Position numbers and translations under genes: made by a program
Origin: Opitutia bacterium
Lineage (GTDB): Bacteria > Verrucomicrobiota > Verrucomicrobiia > Opitutales > UBA953
DNA length: 43,918 nt
Assembly (NCBI GenBank): GCA_947377865.1
Contig: CANCHK010000014.1
Coordinates: forward strand, 1-43,918
Direction: 5' to 3'
Notes under the pieces: model-generated
What the model was told of the DNA's origin: nothing
The model's database searches: none
Seen by the model: the letters and a program-made list of their open reading frames with translations, nothing else
In this document: one piece after another, positions 18,065-26,573 of the stretch
Numbering within the stretch: position 1 is the first letter of the stretch
Layout of the letters: each line of letters starts with the position of its first letter

Positions 18065-19795
18065 TCAGCCGAAGCGTCGTGAAAGATCGGCGTCCGTCCA
18101 CTCGACATACGTCCGGCGTCCACGCGGGCAGGTGCCGGGCTGCACGGTGCGGAACAACGCCTGCACGAGCTCCATCAGTTCGGCGTCCGACAGGCTATCG
18201 CCCTTACGACGTGCCTTCATGACGGCAATCTTGGCGAGGGCATCATAAGCGAGCGACGGGCGACCAAAATCGCCTTCGCGGCGGGCCATCTCGGCCAGCA
18301 GGTCGCGCACGAAGGCTAGGGCTTCCTCGGGCTCGAGCCATGCAGGCAGCGCCTGGATGCGCCAGAAATTGCGGCCGTATTCCTCAAAATCGAAACCGGC
18401 GGAAGCCAGCAGCGGCATGCGCTCCTTAAGCACCGAGGCGGGCAGAGGATCGAGTTCGATGCTCAGCGGTACGAGCATCGGCTGGCTGATAGGCTTCTGC
18501 GCGGTGAATTGCGCGAGGATGGACTCGTAGAGCACGCGCTGATGCGCGGCACCGATATCGAGGATCGCCAGACCAGTGGGCGTTTCAAAGACAGCGCGCT
18601 CTTCGCGAAGGCGGGAGAGCAGGCGCCAGCCGAGGCGGACCGCCGGCACATGGGTCGGCTGAGCTGGAGAGGCGGAAGGCGGCACATATGCAGCCGGCGC
18701 TCCGCCCTGTGCGATTGGCGCACTGACCGTCGGCGGCACGCCAGCCGCCAACAGAGTTGCCGGAGCGATCGATGAAATTGTCGTAGTCGGCAACCCGTCG
18801 TCAGCGCGTGCGCGCAGGACGGCGAGAACGGACTCAATCAGGAAATTACGGACCTTGGCTTCATCGCGGAAACGCACTTCGCGCTTGGCGGGATGGACGT
18901 TCACGTCGACCCAGGCCGGATCCATCTCCAGGAACACGAACGCTAACGGATAGCGGCCCTTGGGGATGAGCGTGTGATAACTCTCCGTCAGCGCAAAGGC
19001 CATCGTGCGACTATCCACCGGACGTCCATTGACGACGGTCACCAGATCCTGACGCGTGCCGCGGCTCACGCCGGGCTTACCCAGCAGGCCGCTGAGGCGC
19101 ATGCCCGGACGCTCGAAGAGTGGCATGATCGTGACTTCTTCGGCCACTTGGCGACCCCAGATCTCACGGACACGATCCAGCAGCGGAGCCTTGCCCGGCG
19201 AACGGAAGATTTCACGACCGTCTTCTCGGAGCAGGAAACCGACTTCCGGGTGGGCGATGGCGTAGAGACGGACCAGGCGCACGATGTGGGCGGCCTCGGT
19301 CTCATCCGACTTTAGGAACTTGAGGCGAGCCGGGACCGGGTGGAAAAGATTAGCGACCTCGATACGCGTGCCCGGCGCCATGCCATGATCGCGGCGATGG
19401 ACGAGCTTGCCGCCGTTGATAGCGACCTCGGTACCCGAGGGAGCCGAGGCGGGCCGGGTCTGCATCGTGAACCGGGCCACGCTGGCGATGGACGGGAGTG
19501 CTTCGCCACGGAAGCCGAAGGTCGAGATTCGGTCGAGGTCAGAAGCCAGCTGAATCTTGCTGGTCGCATGACGCTCGAGGCTCAGGAGAGCCTCATCGCC
19601 CGTCATGCCTTTGCCGTCGTCCTCGACAATCATCTGGGCCTTGCCGCCACGGGAGAAGTCGACCGTCACGCGGTGTGCTCCAGCGTCGAGGGAGTTCTCC
19701 AGCAGCTCCTTGATGACCGCGGCGGGGCGTTCCACCACCTCGCCGGCGGCGATCTGGTTGGCCACTGTCGGCTCAAGGATGCGGATCGTCGACAT
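18065..19795 (-). CDS. mutL: DNA mismatch repair protein MutL lacking endonuclease motifs
   Basis: The 576-residue protein has an intact GHKL ATPase domain: IAAGEVVERPAAVIKELLENSLDAGA (15-40), EDDGKGM (58-64) and RGEALPSIASV (96-106), with NVHPAKREVRF at 299-309. The linker (about 330-385) is rich in Pro/Ala. The C-terminal dimerisation domain aligns with MutL endonucleases, but the catalytic motif that reads DQHAAHER in most MutL proteins is DIGAAHQR here (413-420), the CPHGRP motif is CPRGRR (556-561), and the ACR-type motif is IAVMKA (523-528). It therefore looks like a non-nicking MutL. No mutH is seen in the window. It is convergent with uvrB. A CCTAACC sequence precedes the ATG in place of a Shine-Dalgarno site. 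Confidence 0.93.
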   Translation of the reverse strand: MSTIRILEPTVANQIAAGEVVERPAAVIKELLENSLDAGAHRVTVDFSRGGKAQMIVEDDGKGMTGDEALLSLERHATSKIQLASDLDRISTFGFRGEALPSIASVARFTMQTRPASAPSGTEVAINGGKLVHRRDHGMAPGTRIEVANLFHPVPARLKFLKSDETEAAHIVRLVRLYAIAHPEVGFLLREDGREIFRSPGKAPLLDRVREIWGRQVAEEVTIMPLFERPGMRLSGLLGKPGVSRGTRQDLVTVVNGRPVDSRTMAFALTESYHTLIPKGRYPLAFVFLEMDPAWVDVNVHPAKREVRFRDEAKVRNFLIESVLAVLRARADDGLPTTTISSIAPATLLAAGVPPTVSAPIAQGGAPAAYVPPSASPAQPTHVPAVRLGWRLLSRLREERAVFETPTGLAILDIGAAHQRVLYESILAQFTAQKPISQPMLVPLSIELDPLPASVLKERMPLLASAGFDFEEYGRNFWRIQALPAWLEPEEALAFVRDLLAEMARREGDFGRPSLAYDALAKIAVMKARRKGDSLSDAELMELVQALFRTVQPGTCPRGRRTYVEWTDADLSRRFG

Positions 19796-19961
19796 GGTTA
19801 GGCAGGCTTGGCCGCGGACCGTCCGAAGGGACGACCGATAACGCGGCTGGGGCGGACGGAAGGCACGGGGAGACCTTTGCCCTTAGCCCCCTCCCCTGCA
19901 AGTCGAACGGCTCGGAAACGGTCTTTGTTGCACCCTGCCGAAGGATGCCAACCTTCCAGAC

Positions 19962-21965
19962 GTGTCGAACCGACTGGCCCACGAAAGCTCGCTCTACCTC
20001 CGCCAACACGAGGCCAATCCCGTGCATTGGTGGCCGTGGTGCGCCGAGGCCTTCGCCGAGGCCAAGGCGAAGGACAAGCCCGTGCTGGTCTCGGTCGGCT
20101 ACTCTTCCTGCCACTGGTGCCACGTCATGGCCCGCGAATCCTTCGAGCAGCCCTGGGTCGCGGAGCTGATGAACCAGCACTTCGTCTGCATCAAGGTCGA
20201 CCGCGAGGAACGCCCAGAGGTCGACAAGCTGATGATGGACGCGGTGCAGATGATCCAAGGCCACGGCGGCTGGCCCCTCAACTGCTTCTGCCTTCCGGAC
20301 GGACGGCCTTTCTTCGGCGGCACCTACTTCCCGCCCGAAGACCGCGGCCATGGCCAGGTACCTTGGCCGCAACTGCTGATGCGTGTCTCCGACTTCTACC
20401 ATCGCAACAAGTCCGAGCTCGCCGCCAACGCCGACGCCATCGCGCAGAACCTCACGCACCTTACGCGGGCCCCCGACGCCGATGGCAGCGCGCCTTCACC
20501 CGACGACCTTGTCGACGCCGCACGTCGCATCTGCGAGCAGCATGATGACACCTTCGGAGGTTTCGGTGCCGCACCGAAATTCCCGGCTCCGCACACGCTC
20601 AACTTTCTGCTCGGCATCCGCGGCGTCGCCGCGGTCGAAGCCGACCGGGCCCTCGCCTCGCGGATCGACGCCGTCCTAACAATCACCTTGGGCTCAATGG
20701 CGCGCGGCGGACTGTTCGACCAGGTCGGCGGCGGCTTCCACCGCTACTGCGTCGATCGCGACTGGACCGTGCCGCATTTCGAGAAGATGCTGTACGACAA
20801 CGCTCAGCTACTCGGCACCTACGCCGAAGCCTGGGCCCGTTACCGCGACCCGCTCTACGCCGACGTCTGCGCCGAAACAATCGAATGGATGCTCCGCGAG
20901 ATGCGTACCGCCAACGGCCTGTTCGCCGCTTCGCTCGACGCCGATACGGATCACCACGAAGGCACTACCTACATCTGGACTGCACCCGAAGTGGCAGCCG
21001 CCCTAGGCGAGGAAGCCTTCGCCTTCGCGCAAGCCTACGGGCTGTCTGACAAGGGGAACTTCGAAGGGAAGAATATCCCCAAGCTCAAGGGTGACCATGC
21101 CACCCGACGCCGTTTCACTGCCGCACGTGGCAAGCTGCTGGCACTCCGTGATCGACGGCCCCAGCCGGCCCGCGATGACAAGAACCTGCTCAGCTGGAAC
21201 GCCCTGCTCGTCGGTAACCTTGCCAAGGCAGGATGGATCCTAGGCCGCAAGGACTGGGTCGAACTTGCCATCACGCTCGAGGCCAACCTCTGGAGACGTT
21301 TCGCCAACCAAGACGGCGCACAGCTTAGTTCGGTGGCGCATGGCGACAAGATCACGCTCGGCGGCAACCTGAGCGACTACGCCTGGTTCGCGGAAGCGGA
21401 GCTAGGTCTGGCCGCCTATGCCGGCTGGGCTCGCCCCGCGCAAGCGCACCCTTACGCCGAGCGCGCCGAGCGACTCCTCCTCGCCGCGCAGAAACATTTC
21501 GGTGATCCGCATTCCGTAGGATTGTTCGTCGTGCCAGCCAATCGGGATGATCTTTCCGTCCGCCAGAAGGACTGGTTCGATAACGCCATCCCATCCGGCA
21601 ACTCCTCGCTCCTCCACGGCTTCGGCCAGATTCAGATGCTTTCGACGGACATGCGCTGGGCCCGCGAGTTCGCCGACCTCTCGACAGCCTACGGAGGCCT
21701 CTGCAAGAACGTGCCCAACGGCGTCGCCCATGCCTTGGACGGCATCGCACGCTTTGCCCTTGGCCATGCGACCGTGAAATCTTCAGGCCCGTGGGACGAG
21801 CTACGAAGTGCCCTCAGCGGCGATGAAAAGACCGCTCCGCACGCCCGACCCTTCCGACAGGTATTCCTCATCAGGGATCCCTCTACGGCCGGCTTCGCGG
21901 TCTGCGTAGGCCAGACCTGCCTCGCGCCCGTCCCGACCGCCCAAGAGGCCGCCGCTAGCCTCTGA
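19962..21965 (+). CDS. DUF255 thioredoxin-fold protein (YyaL / SPATA20 family)
   Basis: This 667-residue protein begins with a DUF255 thioredoxin-like domain, starting at [20 protein letters not shown] and carrying [18 protein letters not shown] with Cys50-x2-Cys53; [15 protein letters not shown] and [23 protein letters not shown] follow. The remaining ~480 residues resemble an (alpha/alpha)6 barrel as in N-acylglucosamine epimerase-like proteins ([33 protein letters not shown]). The family is widespread from bacteria to human SPATA20, but its reaction is not settled. There is no signal peptide, so it is cytoplasmic. The start is GTG 19962; no in-frame ATG fits the family N-terminus. It stands divergent from mutL and 43 bases before the next gene. 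Confidence 0.9.
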   Translation: MSNRLAHESSLYLRQHEANPVHWWPWCAEAFAEAKAKDKPVLVSVGYSSCHWCHVMARESFEQPWVAELMNQHFVCIKVDREERPEVDKLMMDAVQMIQGHGGWPLNCFCLPDGRPFFGGTYFPPEDRGHGQVPWPQLLMRVSDFYHRNKSELAANADAIAQNLTHLTRAPDADGSAPSPDDLVDAARRICEQHDDTFGGFGAAPKFPAPHTLNFLLGIRGVAAVEADRALASRIDAVLTITLGSMARGGLFDQVGGGFHRYCVDRDWTVPHFEKMLYDNAQLLGTYAEAWARYRDPLYADVCAETIEWMLREMRTANGLFAASLDADTDHHEGTTYIWTAPEVAAALGEEAFAFAQAYGLSDKGNFEGKNIPKLKGDHATRRRFTAARGKLLALRDRRPQPARDDKNLLSWNALLVGNLAKAGWILGRKDWVELAITLEANLWRRFANQDGAQLSSVAHGDKITLGGNLSDYAWFAEAELGLAAYAGWARPAQAHPYAERAERLLLAAQKHFGDPHSVGLFVVPANRDDLSVRQKDWFDNAIPSGNSSLLHGFGQIQMLSTDMRWAREFADLSTAYGGLCKNVPNGVAHALDGIARFALGHATVKSSGPWDELRSALSGDEKTAPHARPFRQVFLIRDPSTAGFAVCVGQTCLAPVPTAQEAAASL

Positions 21966-22008
21966 CGGGCAATCCGCTCTTGCCCACGCCAGAGGGAGGG
22001 GGAACATC

Positions 22009-23763
22009 ATGGCTGGCATGTCAGCCGACCCCCACTATGTCTACGGCCAAGGGCAGAGCTCGCGCTCAAGCTACCCTATCCTGTTGGGGATGGTTATCGT
22101 CGAGGCCATCGGCTACAAAGAACGGAAGTATCGTCCGAACTTCAAGCGGATCGCCCAACTCTCGCCGGTCTTCCTCTTGATTGCTTGGACAGGCATGTCC
22201 GAGGTCAATTACTTCAAGGAAAGATACATGAACGGCATCCCGACCACGCGCCGGGCCGACATGTACCTATACCTTCCAGACAGCCTAATCAACTCGGCTA
22301 CGAATCTCTTCCTGGGAAAGGAACAGATACGCCTCCGGGAACGCGAGAAACTCCTTTCGGTCAAGGATTCCTACGGTCGGTCCGCCCACCTGTACCGCAA
22401 AGGCGAATACTATGTGAGTGTCGCCAAGGCCGCCCTCGTTCGCCAGGATTACGCGGAGTTCGCCAAGTACATCGGTACCGGCGCGCAGCTCTCCCCAGGT
22501 AATCTTGAGGCGCAGCGACTGTGCGCCGACCTTTTCTTCGCCTTCCAGCGGCCGCTCGACGGCTACCAGCTCCTCGAGGAGTCGTTGGTCTTCGCCAAGA
22601 AGGATCAGGAATATTTCCGCCAATATATCTACCGCTGTTTCATGCTCGACCAGGATGCGCGAATGATCGCCACCGCGACGAAATACCTAGCCGACAAGGA
22701 AGTGTCGCCGGAAATCCAGTCCGACCTACGTTTTGCCGCTGCGCAGGCACACTTCCTTCGCGGAAACTTCGCGGAGTCTACCCGTCTCATCAAGGAATAT
22801 AAACTGGACCTGACCGCTGACGGCTACCTGCTCAACTGCCAGATTCTCTGGGAAAGCGGCGACCGGGCCGGCGCCTTCGCCGACCTAGACGCTGCCCTGA
22901 TTGTCTATCCGGCGGGCATTCGACTGCTGGAGATGAAGACCCGCTGGCTCAAGGAGATCGGCGAACTTTCGCGCGCGAAAGACTGCCTAGACCTGCTGGC
23001 AATCCGAAGCCCCGACGCACCCGGCCCACTCATCCAATCATTGTACCTCCTGCCCGGGGACGAAAATCGTGCAGCCCGTGCGGCCGTCATCGAAAAAGCC
23101 TTCACCCGCTTTGGGGGTCAGGAGCAGCCGATGCTCGACCTCGCTCGCTTCGGCAATGACACCGCCGACGTCGCGCTGACTACCCGCCTCGCCAAGCACG
23201 CCAAAGAACGCCGCTTTACTAATCGTGTCCGCTTCGATCTCGTCCACGTTGAATGCCTCCTTAACGCAGGCCGCGCCCGCGAGACGATCCTACTGGTGGA
23301 CGAGCTATACAAGGAGGCGGAACACGACCAGTGGGTTGCCGAGACGCGCATCGCCTTCGAAGCCCTCCGAACGATTGCCTACTTCGCCGACGGACAGACC
23401 GAAATTGGCTCAATTAATCTCCAGAAGCTTATGCTGAACCGCAGCGTGCCGCCGCAGGTACTGATCTCTGCTAGCCGCAAGCTCATCATCGCTAAACGTT
23501 TCGACGAGGCCAACGACGTACTCATCCAAGCCCATCTGCAGAACGAATCAAACCAGGCGGTGCTGCAGCAGATTGTCCAGCTGAAGCTCGCCAATCCGCG
23601 GATTGCCGCCGACCTCGAGACTTACCTGCGACGACTGATGCAAAACCGACGTCCGTCGAAAGAAGTCCTGGAGACAGCCCTCAGACGCCTTGGCTCCGAC
23701 GTCTACCTGTTCTCCGATGACCGCGAAAACCTGCTGCGCGACATCGAAGCCAAGCTCAGGTAA
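22009..23763 (+). CDS. Membrane-anchored helical repeat (TPR-like) protein of unknown function
   Basis: A 584-residue protein I do not recognise. A ~45-residue N-terminal segment, rich in Ser, Tyr and basic residues, is followed by one likely membrane helix around LSPVFLLIAWTGMSEV (about 51-66). The rest (about 120-584) is a long series of helix pairs with TPR-like spacing, for example AKAALVRQDYAEFAKYIGTG and LRFAAAQAHFLRGNFAESTRLI. It is likely a protein-interaction scaffold held at the membrane. The start ATG 22009 is preceded by AGGGAGGGGGAACATC, an unusually strong purine-rich site for this genome; a second ATG lies 9 bases on. Its last 8 bases overlap the end of the convergent ApbE-like gene. 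Function is unknown. Confidence 0.72.
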   Translation: MAGMSADPHYVYGQGQSSRSSYPILLGMVIVEAIGYKERKYRPNFKRIAQLSPVFLLIAWTGMSEVNYFKERYMNGIPTTRRADMYLYLPDSLINSATNLFLGKEQIRLREREKLLSVKDSYGRSAHLYRKGEYYVSVAKAALVRQDYAEFAKYIGTGAQLSPGNLEAQRLCADLFFAFQRPLDGYQLLEESLVFAKKDQEYFRQYIYRCFMLDQDARMIATATKYLADKEVSPEIQSDLRFAAAQAHFLRGNFAESTRLIKEYKLDLTADGYLLNCQILWESGDRAGAFADLDAALIVYPAGIRLLEMKTRWLKEIGELSRAKDCLDLLAIRSPDAPGPLIQSLYLLPGDENRAARAAVIEKAFTRFGGQEQPMLDLARFGNDTADVALTTRLAKHAKERRFTNRVRFDLVHVECLLNAGRARETILLVDELYKEAEHDQWVAETRIAFEALRTIAYFADGQTEIGSINLQKLMLNRSVPPQVLISASRKLIIAKRFDEANDVLIQAHLQNESNQAVLQQIVQLKLANPRIAADLETYLRRLMQNRRPSKEVLETALRRLGSDVYLFSDDRENLLRDIEAKLR

Positions 23764-24691
23764 CCGCTTCCTCCGAGGAAGTTGGCTTAACTCCAGGCGC
23801 TGGCCGTTCGGTCACCTCGAAATAGCTTACGGAGCCCAACTTCGTATCGTCCGGCAACCATAGGCCGCGACTGCAGCCTCGGTTGACGAACTCTTCTGCC
23901 TCGGAGAGGGAAAGAACTGAGGCGGCCATGGCCAGCCCCTCGGCCTCGAGGGCGGACGTCGCGATCGCCCGGACCGGACCAGCAAGGGAAACCAGCTGAC
24001 CGGTGCGCGGATCGATGAGATTATTGCGGGCGGGGTCGGCCGTCTTACTAGCCATGGCGAAACGGCAGAGTTTAATCTCGGACCGGTCGCCTACCCCGAT
24101 GCGCCAACCGGCGGATTCGCCGGGTGGATCAAGTGCAAGGGTGACGCTGCCGGAGGCCATCAACAGGGCGCGATGGATACCCCAGCTGCTCTCAAGCATG
24201 TCGGCCATGCGGTCGAGCGCGTAACCGCGGACAATCGCACCAAAATCGACGGCAGCCCCGAACTTGGCACAATGGAGCTCACAGCCGTCGAGACGAAATT
24301 CACCTTCACGATAGGCCGAGACGACCTGCGTCCAAGCGGCGTCGTCGGGATTAAAAGGCAGGTCGCCACGCTTCTTCCAATACTGGAAGAGCGCTCCCGC
24401 ACTGGCATCGAAAGCCTTACCAGTATCGGCGCTGACGTCCTTAGAGAAATTCCAAAGGGCCTGGACATGCTCTGAGGCGGCGACCATCGCCCCTTCGGGC
24501 ATCAGGTTAATCGACGCAACCGGGCCGCTGTCATGACGGAGGTCGGTCTGGAAATCCAGATCGTCGAGGAGCTGGAAGAGGGCTTCGGCGGCATTGCGCG
24601 CGTAAACGCCGTCCTCAGAAGCGATCCGGACCCAGAAACTGGAGCCGAAGGCTTCGTGCGAGAAGTTGTGAATGATGGGGGCGTCTTCCAT
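23756..24691 (-). CDS. ApbE-like FAD:protein FMN transferase homologue with altered motifs
   Basis: The 311-residue protein has the ApbE order of motifs: FGSSFWVRIA near the N-terminus, KAFDASAGALFQYWKKRG, VDFGAIVRGYALDRMADML, and NLIDPRTGQLV. ApbE enzymes move FMN from FAD onto a Thr of target proteins such as NqrC or RnfG. Here several conserved positions differ: the usual GG before the middle strand is SG (LLMASGSVTLAL), and the C-terminal ALxADGLAT-type metal site reads ALEAEGLAMAA, replacing Asp with Glu and Thr with Met. No signal peptide or lipobox is seen, unlike typical exported ApbE. It is the last gene of a minus-strand run, 3 bases after the Agl23-like gene. It may be a divergent or altered enzyme. 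Confidence 0.78.
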   Translation of the reverse strand: MEDAPIIHNFSHEAFGSSFWVRIASEDGVYARNAAEALFQLLDDLDFQTDLRHDSGPVASINLMPEGAMVAASEHVQALWNFSKDVSADTGKAFDASAGALFQYWKKRGDLPFNPDDAAWTQVVSAYREGEFRLDGCELHCAKFGAAVDFGAIVRGYALDRMADMLESSWGIHRALLMASGSVTLALDPPGESAGWRIGVGDRSEIKLCRFAMASKTADPARNNLIDPRTGQLVSLAGPVRAIATSALEAEGLAMAASVLSLSEAEEFVNRGCSRGLWLPDDTKLGSVSYFEVTERPAPGVKPTSSEEAVT

Positions 24692-24694
24692 GGC

Positions 24695-26113
24695 TTACTT
24701 GCCGATGAAAACGCTTTCGTAGCTTTTGGCAACCAGCACCCAATACCGGTCACCTCCTTCGCGGAGCGTCAGGGAGGAAACGGCGTAACCCGGCACCGCC
24801 GGCTCACTGGAGTCGGTCGCGGGAATCAAGCGGAGGGGCGCTTGGGCCGCCTGAGGGAAATTGCCATAGCCTACGGGATATTTCCTTAGGTAATAAGGCA
24901 ACGGCCAGTAGTGCCCGCCCTCCACCGCGACGTAGAACCGGACGCCCTTGTATTGCTGACGGAGAAGCGCGACGCGCTGCTCGAACTCCCGGAGAGGCGT
25001 CCGGGAGGTCTCAGAGTGGGTGGAGAAATCACCCGCCGCATACACGGACGACACGAGGAGCCCGAGTAACAACAGGCCGTCACGTCGCCAGCCTTCGCCC
25101 AGTTGGGAGGGGACCAACAGCACCAATGGTAAGGCCATGACGCCATAGAGCAGCCAAGGGGTCTTGTAAGGCAGCAGGAGGTGAAGGCCAAAGATCAAAC
25201 CGACGAAGACCAGAATGAGATCGGCCGTGCTTGAACGGAAAGGGAGGTGGCGTTCGCGCAGGAATCGCTGGAGGGAAAACTCCGCCAGCCAAAGAGCGGC
25301 CCAAATCCATGGCCAATAGCTAACCGCTACCAACGTATCCTCGGAATGCCCACTCGCCACGCCAAAGGATCGGCCGAGCTGGGTCCACCAGCTCGCCAAG
25401 CCGTGAATATCTGTAAAGGCGACACTCTGGAAGAAAGCCCAGGAAAGAACCGACCCGGCGAGGAATGCGAAAAATCGTCGGCCTATCCAGGGGCGGCGAA
25501 CGATCGTAAGCGCGACGAAGAAGAAAAGGATGTAAGCCGCCGCGGAGACCTTGGAAGCCAGAGCGAAGCCGAAGGCCACGCCTGAAAGTAATCGCCAAAA
25601 GGCCTTACGCTCGGACGTTTCGGAGCGGAGCCACAAGACCACGCCCCAGGCAAGCCCCGCCACCAACAACACCTCCTGGACGAGGTAGAAACCGAACGGG
25701 GCGCCACCGCCAATCAGGAAACAGAATGCCGACGCCGTGGCACGGGAGACCAAACTCACCCCGGGGAGTGCCAACGCCGCCAGCGAAAGGAGCAGCAGAT
25801 AGCAACCCGTGACGTTGCGGAGATAGGACTCCGACATGTCCATGAACGGGGTGCCGGTAAGCTTTGAGGCGGCTAAAACTGACATCGCCAAGGTCGGACC
25901 GTGGAAGCGATCTTCGTTCGCGCTGTAGGGAAGGCCCTCGGACAGCTCCTGGGCGCGCGACCACTGCACCGCCTCATCCGCATGCAATGGCGGCGACATC
26001 TCCGCTGAGAGGAAGCGCGGCGCGGACTGCAAGCCGATCAGCGAGACAAGCAGAAAACAAGCGGCGACTGCCGCGAACATGGCCCAGGGCTTATTCATGG
26101 CGCCCGCTTCCAT
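24695..26113 (-). CDS. Polytopic membrane protein, Agl23 / TIGR03663-like (PMT superfamily)
   Basis: A 472-residue protein with about ten hydrophobic helices after a first helix at residues 10-29. The first extracytoplasmic loop has LHADEAVQWSRAQEL (acidic pair Asp46-Glu47) and RFHGPTLAMSVLA, and a late loop has LLPYKTPWLLYGVMALPLVLL. These match the HPDEA...YHGP...YKTPWL pattern of the TIGR03663 family, now called flippase-activity-associated protein Agl23, a relative of GT39 protein mannosyltransferases that use polyprenyl-linked sugars. A soluble tail of about 110 residues follows. The family assignment is from recalled motifs. Spacing is 3 bases from both neighbours, so it is co-expressed with the thioesterase and ApbE-like genes. 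An ATG at 26098 is an alternative start. Confidence 0.68.
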   Translation of the reverse strand: MEAGAMNKPWAMFAAVAACFLLVSLIGLQSAPRFLSAEMSPPLHADEAVQWSRAQELSEGLPYSANEDRFHGPTLAMSVLAASKLTGTPFMDMSESYLRNVTGCYLLLLSLAALALPGVSLVSRATASAFCFLIGGGAPFGFYLVQEVLLVAGLAWGVVLWLRSETSERKAFWRLLSGVAFGFALASKVSAAAYILFFFVALTIVRRPWIGRRFFAFLAGSVLSWAFFQSVAFTDIHGLASWWTQLGRSFGVASGHSEDTLVAVSYWPWIWAALWLAEFSLQRFLRERHLPFRSSTADLILVFVGLIFGLHLLLPYKTPWLLYGVMALPLVLLVPSQLGEGWRRDGLLLLGLLVSSVYAAGDFSTHSETSRTPLREFEQRVALLRQQYKGVRFYVAVEGGHYWPLPYYLRKYPVGYGNFPQAAQAPLRLIPATDSSEPAVPGYAVSSLTLREGGDRYWVLVAKSYESVFIGK

Positions 26114-26116
26114 GAC

Positions 26117-26536
26117 TCAGGCTCCGAAATGCTTCTCTAGCGCCGTCTTGATTTCAAGCGGCACCAGCGCGGCCGACATCGGCCCTTGCCCTTCGCGCCA
26201 GGCGTAGACGGTCGTCAACGCCCCCTTGGCGACAAACCGATTGCCGACCTTGGCTTCGAAGCCCCAGACGATTTTCTTGTCGCCCAGCTCGATCGGAGTC
26301 AGCGACACCGTCACGACGTCCTCACGGTAGATCGGCGAAAGGAAATCGCATTCGACGCGCACGCGCGGGAAACCAGTGAGTTTGGCACCTTCGGCGCGTA
26401 TAAAAGGCAGCTTCAACTGGCGGAAGAGTGCCTCTTCGGTGGCCTCGACCCAGAAAAAGACCGTCGAGAAATGCACGATGCCCGCGGCATCGGTATCCGA
26501 GAAGTTGGCGCGGTAATCTGCCGTGAAGGGAGCCAT
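26117..26536 (-). CDS. YbgC-like acyl-CoA thioesterase (4HBT hot-dog fold)
   Basis: The 139-residue protein fits a single 4HBT hot-dog domain. The active-site stretch FSDTDAAGIVHFSTVFFWVEATEE (about 12-35) matches the DTDxxGxVxHxxY signature of YbgC/4-hydroxybenzoyl-CoA thioesterases, with the catalytic Asp at about residue 16. In place of the usual Tyr-x-W the helix has FSTVFFWVE. ybgC heads the tol-pal operon in many Proteobacteria, so finding a YbgC-like gene next to TonB-like VWA genes is notable. The ATG at 26536 was chosen because the upstream in-frame sequence runs back into the VWA gene and lacks any fold signal. The Agl23-like gene starts 3 bases after its stop. The acyl substrate is unknown. 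Confidence 0.85.
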   Translation of the reverse strand: MAPFTADYRANFSDTDAAGIVHFSTVFFWVEATEEALFRQLKLPFIRAEGAKLTGFPRVRVECDFLSPIYREDVVTVSLTPIELGDKKIVWGFEAKVGNRFVAKGALTTVYAWREGQGPMSAALVPLEIKTALEKHFGA

Positions 26537-26573
26537 GCGCCTATCCAAGCCGTCCCGCCCAAGGGTGCAACCG

